From the NCBI GenBank assembly GCA_935421135.1, contig OW285187.1, forward strand, positions 7,192,001 through 7,256,000: a stretch of DNA of 64,000 nucleotides, given 5' to 3'. The translations under genes were made by a program, and so were the position numbers. The notes beneath the pieces were generated by a model. It was not told the origin of the DNA. It made no database searches and worked only from the letters and a program-made list of their open reading frames with translations. Shown one piece after another: positions 33,779 through 46,300 of this stretch (within the stretch, counting starts at the first letter, position 1; each line of letters opens with the position of its first letter). The DNA comes from Bugulina stolonifera (Eukaryota; Bryozoa; Gymnolaemata; Cheilostomatida; Bugulidae).

Positions 33779-36700
33779 AAATGTGAATTATAGTACATTG
33801 TGTTAGCATAGGAATGTTAATTTGATGTTCTAGGACTGACATTACATGGCGGAGTATTCTATTTCCATCCTGAAGAAAAACCTGTCAAGAAGCTCATTAT
33901 TCAGTCTGTCAAGCATGCTGGGCATGGCCTGCTGCAGGCTCTAGTTGTTTAGCTGTTTTTATACAACTGAGTATTGTGTGGCACCTCCAGGGTTGGATGG
34001 AGAATAATCCAGGCACTTAATGGCTTCTCTTTTCTAAGTGGTTTTTTGTAATAATAAGGTTTATAATTCTACTGCCTACTCGGTGTTTACAGGTATATAG
34101 GTGTAGCAGCTTATTGTTTACTAGACAAAACTACAATAGCAAGGTGTTTCCTTCCTTTAAACTATTGTGAAGGAGATCTGTGTGACAGAGAGTGACACTG
34201 GGAGAGATAGCTGACTAAACTCAGTACTAACAGTAATACAATAATGTAGTTGACTTCCAGTTGGTAGTTCAGGGTACAAGTTTGCTCAGTATATCGAATC
34301 CCTTTGGTTCACCATGCTATTATACTGTACTCTGTGTGTGCAGTGCAGCTGTGTAGCTGACACATCAAAGTCATAGCTATGCTAAACTTGTGGAACATCA
34401 CAAAGTATTTTAGATTCTACGTTATTATCTTTTGCAGTGCCTGGATATGCCTACATAATAATTCTGACTTATTGTGATAGCATTGCCAGTTTACTCCGGC
34501 AAACAGGGCAGGGGTGTGTTTGTGTAGTTGCATGTATAACTGCTTTGCACTGCACCGCTGGATTAGAAGATATCCCTAACCAGTCTGGTGGTCACTCGGC
34601 TCGCCTTCCACCTGCCCACCACCAGCAACAGACTTACTGTCTCTAGAGTGCAACATTATTATTACAACAGTTGTCATCAGGTTATCTATTATTGTTTTTA
34701 CAAGTCATGGCTGTAAACAACTAATTTTGTGGGCATGATCCTCTGTGCTGATAGTCACTCGACAGATCCATGCTTGTGGTTGACCTCTTTCTAACTCCCT
34801 CCTTGTTTTCAGTTAGCCATTAGATGAACTGTTTACGCGTTTCTGTTCAAGTTTGGCTGATGGTCAAGTAACGACCCTTGATAAGTTGTACCAACAGATA
34901 TGTAGGCTAATATTAGTAGTCCACCACCTTTCATACTGCAGCTTATACTGGTATTTGAAATACCCCCAATAGCCAGTACTAGTACTCAACCTGGATCCAA
35001 CTAGTGAGCAGTACACACTTGATTGGAATGCTTGGTTGGTTGTTTTGAAATTTATAGATTGCCTTTACACTTCATTGTATAATTTATGATGCAAACTGAG
35101 CAAGGTAGACCTTGGTTACACTTGCTTGCTACAGACCCTGTAGAAGAGGTTTACACACGGTGTGCTCCAGCTCAAGTGGCCCTAAAGGGTGTCCACACAA
35201 AATGTATGGAAGATAACTCCCAAGGTTGTGTGGGAGGAGTGCTGCTAAATATCTTAGGAGTTGTTCTACCTTGTCTCTCCTCCCGGTTGATGAACTAAAG
35301 GACACTGAATATCTAGCTCTGGCACCCTTGCCTGCTGCTGATCTATGCAATCACTTCTTTATTGCCAAACTATGGTGATTTGCCAAGGGATGGAATTTTC
35401 GATGGTGTCACATTCACAAGAGAAAATAACTTCTAACACTTGATAAACCTCCTTCTCATGTCATCTATCTGTAAAACATCTTGTGGCCCAAACTTTTGGG
35501 CCTCAATTTGTATTTGCTCCCTTGCTGTGTGCTCTATGATAAACTTGATTCTGCGCTTTTTGTGTGATCGTATTCACTACATGCTCTTGTGGATACTTGT
35601 TCTCAGCTAACTGTGTTGCAGTATATCAGTATAATTATATCGTGTCCACACTTTTATTAAATATTGTGTATTGTGTTAGTTGATAGCTTAGTGAAATGTA
35701 GCCTGGGGCCCATATCAGCATTTCTGACCTCCCATACTCTCGCAGAGTTCCTCCTACATCCATACACTATGTACTACACTGTTCTACTAGCATCAGTAGT
35801 TTGGGTGTCGGAATATCTTGATAACTAATGTTTGTGTAGGAAGAGAGCTATAGCTCCATCTTACTGTCACATCTACTTTGTGTTTAGTTGGCAAAGCCCA
35901 GCAGTGTTGCCACCCACAGTTTCTATTCTCCAGTGTATGGAGAGGTTTCAAGGTCATGTCTGGAATCGGCATCCTGATATAATATTATTGATAGAAATAC
36001 AACCTGACTACAATATCCTTGTCCACCAACAACAGCTTTGACATACCACTGGATTGTTCTTGTTCTCTGTCACCTCTTGCCAACTATTCACTCGGTATAC
36101 ACATATACCTCATGCCCACACATTTACTGGAACAAAATACTGGTTGAAAGTTGTGTTACACACATGCCTGGTTCCATTTACAGATACAGGAGTCAGACTT
36201 CAACAAGGCTTGTGAGGTTTTGGCTCAAAATTTCCGTATAACCAGAGAAGGAATTCTGGACAGTCTGGAGATCATTGTGGAGCCGTCTAAGATTAAGAAA
36301 GTCAGTTGGAAGGCAGCCAACAATACCAGACCTATAACACACAGCTTTGACTGTAACAACAGTAGAACATACTGCATTACTTCCATGGATAGTGAGAGCC
36401 TAAGGTCTCAGGCCCTAGTCATCATGGGTTAGTATGAAATAGACTTGTTTGTAACAAAGTACAATCTTGCTGTAGATTCAGTTGTTTTTAGAATTCCTAT
36501 TCTAATTTGTCTTTATGCCTGTTGTAACACCTGGTGTGATGCCAGTGTTCTAATTATAGAATGAACTGATGGCAGATAGAATTTGGCTTCTCTCTACATG
36601 GCAGGTTATTCAAGATAAAAATGTCACTCACCAGCCATTCATTTTAACCGCTACGGTGATAAAAATAGCACGGATGATTTATACAAGTTGGGGCAGAGCC

Positions 36701-39700
36701 GGTGAGGCTACTAGACTGGTCTTGTCAATAATAAATGGGTTTAAAATGAAACCTTAATACTGCACATTTGAAAAATGAAACAGAAGTTGGCTAGGACATA
36801 TTTTATTAACTTCAAAAGAATTGTAGGGTCCAAGTTCTAGCTAAGGGTTACTAGGGATGGTGGTAAAGGTCTGAGAAGACATAGTGGTTTATAAATGACA
36901 GATAATAGTAACGATATACCCTGTATCAGGTGTTGACAAGAGTCAGAAAAAGACGGGATCTAGTGGTTCTTTTAAAAATGTATCCATGTTAGGATGACAT
37001 CTGCACTCCAGTAAACAAGACTAGTGACTATTTCTGTATTAATGGCTTGTGGGGATTTTGTAGAATTATTGCTCTACTTTTTTAGTCTTGGTAAACAACA
37101 AAAATACTATCTATCCACCACAATAGCCATCAATAAGTAATTTGTGAGGCTCTAGCTCCTATTTCCACAGGACTTTTGCTCTAAATAGTTGCTGAGCTTC
37201 CTCCACAAAAACAGGGAAATAGTCACCAGTAGAGTTGCCTTCATTAACCAACCATCCAAACTTAGAGTGTCACAGGTCTATAAGAGATGTCTGAGTTAGG
37301 GATCATTTGAACCGCTGATTGGTGATTGGTAGGACAAGTAAATATGTGACACCGGATTAACATTATTCAAAATTTGGGAATTATTCGCCATCATTATTAG
37401 TATTGAATGACTTTGATTATAGAATAAATTGGAAATTATTTGGCTCCAACCAAAAGCATGACTGTATTATTTAAAAAAATTACCAAAAGTTTTTCCTGTT
37501 AGGTGCAGTAGAGGAGAAATTTGGATTTGAGGTAAGGGCGGTCAATCAACGAAACATAGAGAAGACAACCTCTCCTGCTTCAGTTTTGGCAAAGAACAAA
37601 GGCTATTTCAAATTTCTGCACTTCTGCACCAATTCAGTTGTTCAAAGGGTATTAATGAGGGAGTTGCCCCACCCTTTCAGACTGACTCGCTGTTATAAAA
37701 TTGCAAAACTATTATAAAATGCAAGAAGGATATTGATAAAACTTATTTCATTGTTGTGATCGATAGAAGGCATGCTGCTACATTAGGTTAATCAGTCGGA
37801 TCCAATCAACATAGCATTCGGTAAAAGAAATTGCCCTTCAAATAATAGTTTTTTTCTACGTATATTCATGTGACATAGTGACTTCGATTTGAAATCTGTC
37901 CTTAGAAGCCTAATTTCTTTTACTTTTACTGATTATATTTCTTGTATTTTATAGCAATTTTGCAACTCTGCCACCATTTTATAACAGTTTGGTATGGTGG
38001 GGCAAGTCGAGAGAAATTTTTTACATGAAAATACAGTGATGTTTTTAATTAGAAACAATTAAATCATTTCAAGCTTATAATAGGGTCAAACTTATTCAAT
38101 GCTAACATGATAAATAATTATGTCAAACTATGTTAGTACCCTGCGTAAAGCTAGCGACTCATCACCAATAACGTCAAAGATATTATTTTTGCTTGTACCA
38201 CCACTCAACCAACCAGTGCTCTTGATTACCATTGACGAAACTCGTCTCCTAGACCTGTGTATCACTCGTACATACAACTTCCTACATGTATATATACAGG
38301 GACTCGAATTACTTGCTTTTAATACACAGTTGCACAGTGCATAACCCACGTCATACAGTGCATGTCAGTTACAATGACCTTAGATCAGTATGCATCATAT
38401 CAACTAATATCTACTTTATGTTATCATGCTAGTGCAATTTTTATCAAACGTATGTTATCTGTTATCTATTGAGGCGTCATTGTTAGCCGTCTCGACTCTC
38501 AGGTACATCTGCACTATGACTGCCCACAGCTAAAAGTAGACAGTAATACCTTTGTGTTGTAATGGACATTTGCATCTACACCGTATATAACATACAGTTG
38601 ACATTGACATACATGTATATGCTGCTTATGCACTTTACATACATGTATCTGGTTGTTTGATTTCTAGATATGTTGTTCTATTCGGATACCAAAAAAGCCT
38701 CAACTGCAAATCATGGCCAACAAAATCAAGGTTGCTTCTTTAATTTGAGCATTATCAATCAGGATATATCGCTGGTGTTTGATATAGCATTGCTGCCTCG
38801 GTGAGTTACCAATGGATGTGTTTTACATACTCATTTTCAAAGAGACATTGAAACAAGAGCTATGCATTCCTGCAGCGTAGTGATCTACGCTCTACAGTAA
38901 TGAGTTATTTCTAAAAGTTGAGCAGAGCATCAATACAGAGATAAATGTTGGATCTGCTGTGTTTCCTTTTCTATATTTTGGTTCACTTGAATAACTACTG
39001 CTGAATGTGACAATTCATTCATTGTAAAATAAATTTTAGATTTCCTCCGAAGGTCTTGTTTAATAATGGTGAATATTGGCACATCATAAGAATAGATATG
39101 CCAGATGGCGTAGGTTTCAGTAAGTATGAGTGTTTATTGGTTTCTTTTACATGCTTCATTATAGCAATCATGTCTGGAGTTGTATCCACTTCCTCAAAGG
39201 AAAGACAACTTTAACACAAGCTATTCATTTGAGCATATTTATTATAATGCCAGTTGTATAATATGTATCCATATCGACATTGAGTTGAATTTATCATTTT
39301 TTATGATTTTTCTCAGGAGAGGCTGGCATAGTGGCCCAGATATCGGAACCTATTGCCTCTGCACACATCTCCGAGTACTATATTTCTTCATTCACACGCG
39401 GTCATGCCTTGGTAAGTACACGATGATAATATTACTATACACATGAGGTCATGCCTTGGTAAGTACATGATGATAATATTACTATACACATGAGGTCATG
39501 CCTTGGTAAGTACATGGTAATATTACTATTATACACATGCGTTCTCAGGTTTGTTGTACTGGCCAACCAGTAATTTTGTTTACATGATTATATCTTGATT
39601 TTGAACTTCGATTCTTTTAGGTGCCAGTGGAACATTTTGAGGAAGTTAGAAAGATTTTAGAAAAGAAGAGAGACCAATATCAAACACCAGAAGCCCACCT

Positions 39701-39719
39701 TCAAATAGCCGCTGCTTAA
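31157..39719 (+). CDS. CASTOR1: CASTOR-family cytosolic arginine sensor (GATS-like), complete
   Basis: Eight exons splice in phase: 31157/31178/31190-31329, 31547-31611, 33463-33656, 36184-36427, 38668-38800, 39040-39119, 39317-39411, 39621-39719 (TAA). From the ATG at 31190 (MEINILDYRLKVM, matching the family start) the product is 349 aa; human is 329. Landmarks of the duplicated ACT-domain fold are LVVNKETWLPLV, ISVYPLSTYRTDYVLI, FFNLSIINQDISLVFD, REAGIVAQISEPIASAHISE and YYISSFTRGHALV. In animals CASTOR dimers bind GATOR2 and release it when arginine binds, freeing TORC1. By alignment with human, Ser111-Val112 are kept (120-121) and Glu277 is kept (287), but Asp304 is Gly314. The symbol is used for the family; CASTOR1 and CASTOR2 arose by vertebrate duplication. 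The 3' end faces ANAPC4, 0.6 kb away. Confidence 0.92.
32231..32478. mobile_element. 248-base MITE with 9-base target duplication
   Basis: It lies in CASTOR intron 2. Direct copies of agtacgacc flank it at 32222-32230 and 32479-32487. The two halves are imperfect inverted repeats built from ttcgaa, ggacatttc and gacagttcgaa. A 9-base duplication is the usual footprint of Mutator-like transposases. It has no coding capacity. Confidence 0.7.
33748..33777. repeat. Run of 30 C residues
   Basis: A homopolymer in CASTOR intron 3, 91 bases past the donor. The exact length may be an assembly estimate. Confidence 0.85.
33780..36183. other. CASTOR intron 3, no nested gene seen
   Basis: About 2.4 kb of the intron contain only short frames and no recognised motif. 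Confidence 0.5.
37530..37640 (+). repeat. Interspersed repeat, copy B
   Basis: Second copy of the element also seen at 11275-11395, inside CASTOR intron 4. It carries an open frame with TSPASVLAKNKGYFKFLHFC. Confidence 0.6.
39401..39540. repeat. 47-base tandem repeat that copies the CASTOR exon 7 donor
   Basis: Copies start at 39401, 39448 and 39495 (the third is partial and diverged). Each contains the last bases of exon 7 plus the donor, gtcatgccttggtaagtaca. Only the first is flanked by exon 7; a stop codon (TGA) follows within the first repeat if it is read through. Confidence 0.9.
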
Positions 39720-40347
39720 GCTGTGATACTTTATTCCTTCTAACTCCACAGATGAGAGTATAAATTCATCAACAATTTATTTTAGCCTACTTCAAACTAC
39801 ACCATATTATGTTTAAAGTCAGATATGGTTACTCTAAGTGGTAACAGGCACTAGTCAAAAGTTTTATTATTTTAAATTGCCTTCCCAAGGTTGTGCATGA
39901 ATTTAACCAAACTAAAATTATCCCCCCTGACTTCTCAGGATATGGCCAGCAATATTGTTATTATATATCTTTGCTCTAAGCAACTTTTTTGTCTATATAT
40001 TATATCTATTGTTGTTATTACTGCATATTACTGCTGTTGGTAAATAAGTGATAGGTTATACCTGGTATAATCATAGAGTGCCTCCGTCCCTCAACTGGGA
40101 GTATAGCAACAGCATGCCTAAGGCTAACTATGCTTATGCTAGTTCTAAAAATAATTTGTTTATTATAAGTTTGTGGAAAGATCTATAAGGTTGTGTCTAA
40201 GACACTATGGTTTTTACTTCATGGTGCATGGAATTCCCAAATTCTGAAAGGTATTCGTTATGTAACAAATATTCTTTTGTATTTACCAAAATACAGTGGT
40301 AGAGTCAAATGTTTAACAATAAAATGTATAAAAACTTTACAAAATGT

Positions 40348-43300
40348 TCAATGTGTGTTAACGTTCTCTTTATCATTGGTTGGGTCATCAATGGTCATGG
40401 AGGCTTCTTGACTCATGCTCTCTTCTTCCTCGTCTGAGTCATCATCTCCATCATACATGAAGAGTCTCACTCTCCTATTGGACAGCATCTGAAACAGAGT
40501 ATCAGATACAAGCACGGCCATGTTTGGTCAAGATATAATATATAGTGATCAGCTCAGAAGTCAGAATGAGTGACCAACTAGAAGAAGAAGAGGGAATACA
40601 ACTTACAACGCTGCCAATATCCCTCTTCCCACTGACACTGATCTGTATGGCCTTGCTAGCATTCTGTAGAATCTCCACATATGAGATGTTCACATATTTC
40701 CCAGCATCAACGGCATGGCCTTGACTACAATTAACATAATAAATACTAGTCCCTAGATTCATAGTGTGCATGTTTCAAAAATCAATTGATGGTTACAATA
40801 TCAAGAAAGGTGCCTACTCAGTTCTCTACTAATGTGACTACAGTGTAAACTACATGAGGTAAGAAGTTGTCTCCTCTTGGCCGGGGCACAATCATGAAAC
40901 GATAACTCCCACAGAGCAATTGGAATGAATAGGCCTACTACACATTAGTACACTAGCTTCAAGATATTATTTAGATAGGGATAATATTTATACTAAAATG
41001 GGAACATACTCTCACCTTTCACACGACCAATTATCCAACCAGTCTTCTGCAGTTAGATTTGCCAGATTCAACCTGGTGGAAACGTATAAATGGGAGCCAT
41101 TGCCCTCCATCTGCTGCAGTAGAACTGCTATTTCTTCATTTTTATAGTAATCAAAGTCAACTACCCTATGCTGAGAACATCTACAAATGACAAAATAAAA
41201 CAATAATAACTTGTTTACACATGGGCAGTCAGGTACAAGTTGCCATGTTAATATAGTTGATACATAACTACTATATCATAGGCCTATACATTGCACATCT
41301 CAGCTATGTTAAAGCATTGCCCCTTTTCTCCTCCCCATACAAGTCTAGTACACATATAGTACATATCAGAACACAGTATATTGGGCCCTCATGCTATTTA
41401 CATGACAATACTTTATCACTGTTATTTCCACATACACAGTGCATAGTATATAAAACTGATGCGTCTTACTAGTGCAAGTGTACAATTACTAACCAATGCA
41501 AAATATCATACTCCTGAGTTAAAATTATGTTCACAACCATTGTGACTTACTATAATACTATATTATACATTTTGACCACCTTAAAACTCGGAACAAGTGT
41601 GAATGTTTCATCAAAACAAACTGATTTGGATTTTGAAGTTGTCTTCTCATCCAATTATTGAACGTTAGCGTGTAAGAGAAGACAACTCTACACATTTTTC
41701 TATTTTGTAACGAAAGACGAGGCTAACTTGTTGAAGAGTAAAACGTAATCGTTCCATATAACAACAGGAATAAAACAAAATACATACATATACACGTACA
41801 TAGATATATGCATGCGTCTCGTCTTATTGCTCATCACCAAGATACTCGCTCACACCAATATTTTCCAACATATACATGTACATGTACATTATACATCTAC
41901 ATATACAACATAATATACTGTACAGTACTATGGAAGCAGTAGGCTACATTATAAAATACTTACATGTATATAATGCTGTTATATTATTATAATAGTCACG
42001 TACATGTATATAATGCTGTTATATTATTATAATAGTCACGTACATGTATATAATGCTGTTATATTATTATAATAGTCACGTACATGTATCATTATTGTTG
42101 CCACATAGGAAAAAACGTCTACTTTTTATTGTCAACACACAGCATTTTTTTTAATACATTTGATGTTATCACATAGAATGATAGTGATACAAGGAGGTCT
42201 AATCGGATATAAATCTATAATATATATATAGATAATTTGTTAATAATCTAATAGTAATGTCATTAATTACACAGCAAAATATATAACCAAAATAAAAAAT
42301 ACCTGAGTCTTGTAAACCACAGTCGTTATAACACCAGTGAAGTGACTTGGGGGTTATAGATGTATTATAACATAGACACATAGACATTGCATACAACTAA
42401 TTTCAACAAATTGAGAGCATATTGGAGTCAATGTTGATCTTTTTCGCTGTATTTTGAAGAAAATAAATAAATAAATACAATAAGCTTTATATCAGTTATA
42501 TTCCCCCAAATGCAACAGTTTCTGCTTGGTACAAATTATGGAGCTAAAAAACACACCTTTGCGCTAGACAGATAGACATACATGAGCCACCATTACCCAT
42601 GGAGTACTGCTTCAGATACTGTCATACCAATAAAACATGTGCCACAACAGAACAATAAGCAATAGGCTATCATACTGTATTATCTCCCTAATGATCTATT
42701 GTAAAGGGAATAATTCATTAGCAGGCACATGGCATTTAGTAGCTAGGTGGTGCCTTCAACGTTGATCTCAAACCTTGATAACCAACCAACTGCGTCTTAT
42801 GCGTTACTTATATGAGAAGTTGTCTTCACTTGTCTCAAATATGATTGGCTTAAAATGAACACTAAGCCATGTGGTAAAGATAGCAAGCAATCTTAGACAG
42901 ATAAGTGCTAGTCACTTGAATAAAATGGCTCGCTGGTTGAACATGGAGAGGAGTATATTGGTGCTGCTAGCAATATCTGGAGTTTCATTAACTGTAAGTA
43001 TAGGCCAACTTTCAATGTATTATAGTATATCTACATATACACTGTTCAGGGTGTAGAGTCTACACTGTAATGCAAGATATTATTGTTAGTAGCACTAATG
43101 ATATGCATAACATAAATATAATCTAATTGTATTAATTTATTTTAAGCTGGGAGTATTTTATTATAATTAATATTCAGTTGAAGCATTAGAAATTCACCAG
43201 ATTCTCAACCTGATTGTTTTACAAGGAATGTTGCCAGTTGAACTCATGGTATAATCTGCATGGCCAATATTCTATTACACCTGCTAGTAGCACAATCTTA

Positions 43301-46300
43301 CTTTTATAATATTATACATGTGAAATAAAGAGAGTTTTGTATACACCTCATGCTAGATAGGCCCATAGTGTCACAACGTTCAAACTTCATATACATCATT
43401 ATGTTGTGACCTAACTGAAGCAGTCAAGTAGTAAAGTAGTAATTACACTAGACCTATGTGGTATAAGAAGCTTCATACATTAGCACAATTAGGAAGTAAT
43501 AAATTCTTTTTAATTATTACATTAATTTACAGTGTTATCTTAATTCAATTTATGTTATAGGTTAGAGTGGTATATATTATGTGGTAGTGCCAGTTGTGGT
43601 ACAACCATATAAGTATAGATTAAAAGTTCAAAATATGCGGCACAGGCAGCTAGTGCTTGTTCATTTGCACCAATTTTGAGTAAAAATAAAAAGCACCTGC
43701 ATGATTAGTCAAGTTTTCAGACAGTACTACATTCATTGCACAACTCATCGTTGTATGTATACAGGGTCTAGGTGTATATTATTACATTGAAGTATGATAC
43801 TAATCCTATAAATACAACACTGTAAAAATCCTATTTTGTAAAATACCAGGTGTGTGTTTTTGCTTTCCAACAAACTGAAAACATCCTACTCCATTTAACT
43901 GTAAACCTGTTTTTCTCTGTTCACATTGCTATAATAGAAATAATTATTACATAACATAATTATATGTTAAATAAGAAACATTCTAATGGGACATACAATA
44001 ATATAATAGCATACACCTCTGCATTATATGTCCTGTGCTGAATGCAGCTTATTTCTCTAGAGGTCTTCTCTCAGTTTTTCACCATAGATGATAGGAAGAG
44101 AGGAAATGTGAGAATGTAAAACATTGAGTGTCCTGTACTGGTGGGAACAATGTGCTGCACAGTGTCAATTAGAGACAATTAGCTTAATGTCACAGCTGAG
44201 CACCACAAATAGCTGCAATTAGCAGCACATCAGTGTCAACTGTAACACTATCTTCACACATAGTTATACTCTACTCATTATATCCAGCTACCTTTATATA
44301 TGGTACACTGAGGAGGTGCTGACACTAACTGCAGGTTGTTAACCACTTTAATCAGTAGCGCTGACTCTTAGCACTTCACCAGTTTGGAGCACCTGACAAA
44401 ACATGTCAGCCACCTGTTGACTGCTTTATTTCATTACTTCTAGTATTTATTTTCCAACAAATCTCAGAGAAACCTATCTAGTCTGTCTCCTTGGTAATAA
44501 ATAGCACAATTAATTCTACTACACTATTGTGTTTTGTCAGATATATCTATATTATGACAATTTCTTATACAATTTCCGAAACATCATTCAAAATAATATT
44601 CCAAAACTAAGGACATACTGACAGTAGGGATTCATCTGTCATTAGATAACTTTAATAGGTGATGGATTATCTAAATAGTATCGGAGAGTCTAGTAAATCT
44701 ATAGTAGCCTCTCTCTCAGTACTGCTACGTGCTGACGTAACGACCCTAACTGCAAAGTACTACACACTCTAAAATCACTTAAGGTTTAACTGCTTGCTCT
44801 ATCTGAAATCTAATACAGCATGTAATCATTTGGACATACTCAAATATCCTAAATCATATTGTATGTGTAAGTATGCTATTAGTCACTCTAAAGGTCTAGT
44901 TTAGCTGTAGAGCAGGGATGCCCAAACTTTTTGGCGGAAAGGGACAAATTATAAAAGTGGACTGGAGCAAGGGACACTTAGTTTTGCTGCTGCATTTATT
45001 GCAGCTATCAAATGGGAAATTTGATTGTAATACAATACGACTTATTTTATAGGTTTTATAACACGCGTATATAATATTGATTTTGTTTCAACCAAAGTAT
45101 AACAGCAATTATTATAGTCATCTACTTTTGGAGTACACGAAAACAAAATAAAGGGAGAAACAGACTAGCTAACTTTGTACCATTATTCGCTGCGAAATCA
45201 CGGTGGAGCGGCAGGCCGTCACAAAATTGAGCGAAAATGCCCTCTTCGCCAAATATCTAGCATGATTAATATTTTGTGTTTCGCTTTCAATAAAGCTGGC
45301 TTCAGAGTGGCCAGCAACGTCTTTACCGACGCCACTCCGCATTTCCGTCTGTAAACTGAAATTCGAAATTGAATATGATGTGATGTCCACTTAGGAGACG
45401 TAAAAATAATTTCCTGCGTTGCCACACATGCTCAAACTAGAAACTATGCTCATGAAGGAAACATTGCTAGTGTGTGTTGTTCAGTTGGAAAAACGTTGCC
45501 ACGCTGGCAAAAAGTGGTGGAAACATGTCAAAAATATTCACTAGTCTGATTCAGTCTTAAAATTAAAAGAAAATATGTCAGCAAATTGTAATGAATCTTC
45601 CATGCATGTTACATGTTTCACTTGTGAACGCAATTATTAGTGGGTGATATGGAATTGTCCTTTCTCTTGTATCGTCATAAAGTCTGTGTCTCTTTTAATA
45701 GCTGCCTGGTATGCTTTTCAGCCAGTCATGCCTGATTTTTCGTTTTCAATATACATGTAGCTCAGGTGACTGAACAAACTCTCACACAAGAAAGTGCTAG
45801 CAAAGAGTATCACCAGTTTGACAGCAATTCTAGATACGTTGGGGCAGCTGTGCTTTCCACTTTATTCTGCCTTCAGCTCTTAGTCAGGCCATCAGTTTTC
45901 TGTAGGTTCCAAATTTTTGACAGAAATCTACCTCTATGTCAGCTATAAATATTTTGGGATTTCCAAATGTGAGAATCTTTTAATGTTGTGATGTATTTTT
46001 GACTGTAATTTGAGCAGTGTAAATTTTGCTAGCACTGCTCGGCCATAGAAAGACATTTTTGCATGCAAAATTTGGGAAGTGATGAAGGGACACCAAAATC
46101 CAGGCAAAGGGACACTGTGTCCCTTAGGGACACATTTGGGCATCCCTGCTGTAGAGTATATATTATACTCGTATCTTATATTTCTCAAGTAACTCATATC
46201 ACACGAACAAGAGCAATAAAACTGTAGCCAAGCACCAATCCTAGTGTAGATAACACAATTTCTTTCAACACAAATGAATTTACAACCCTGATAAGGTGTT

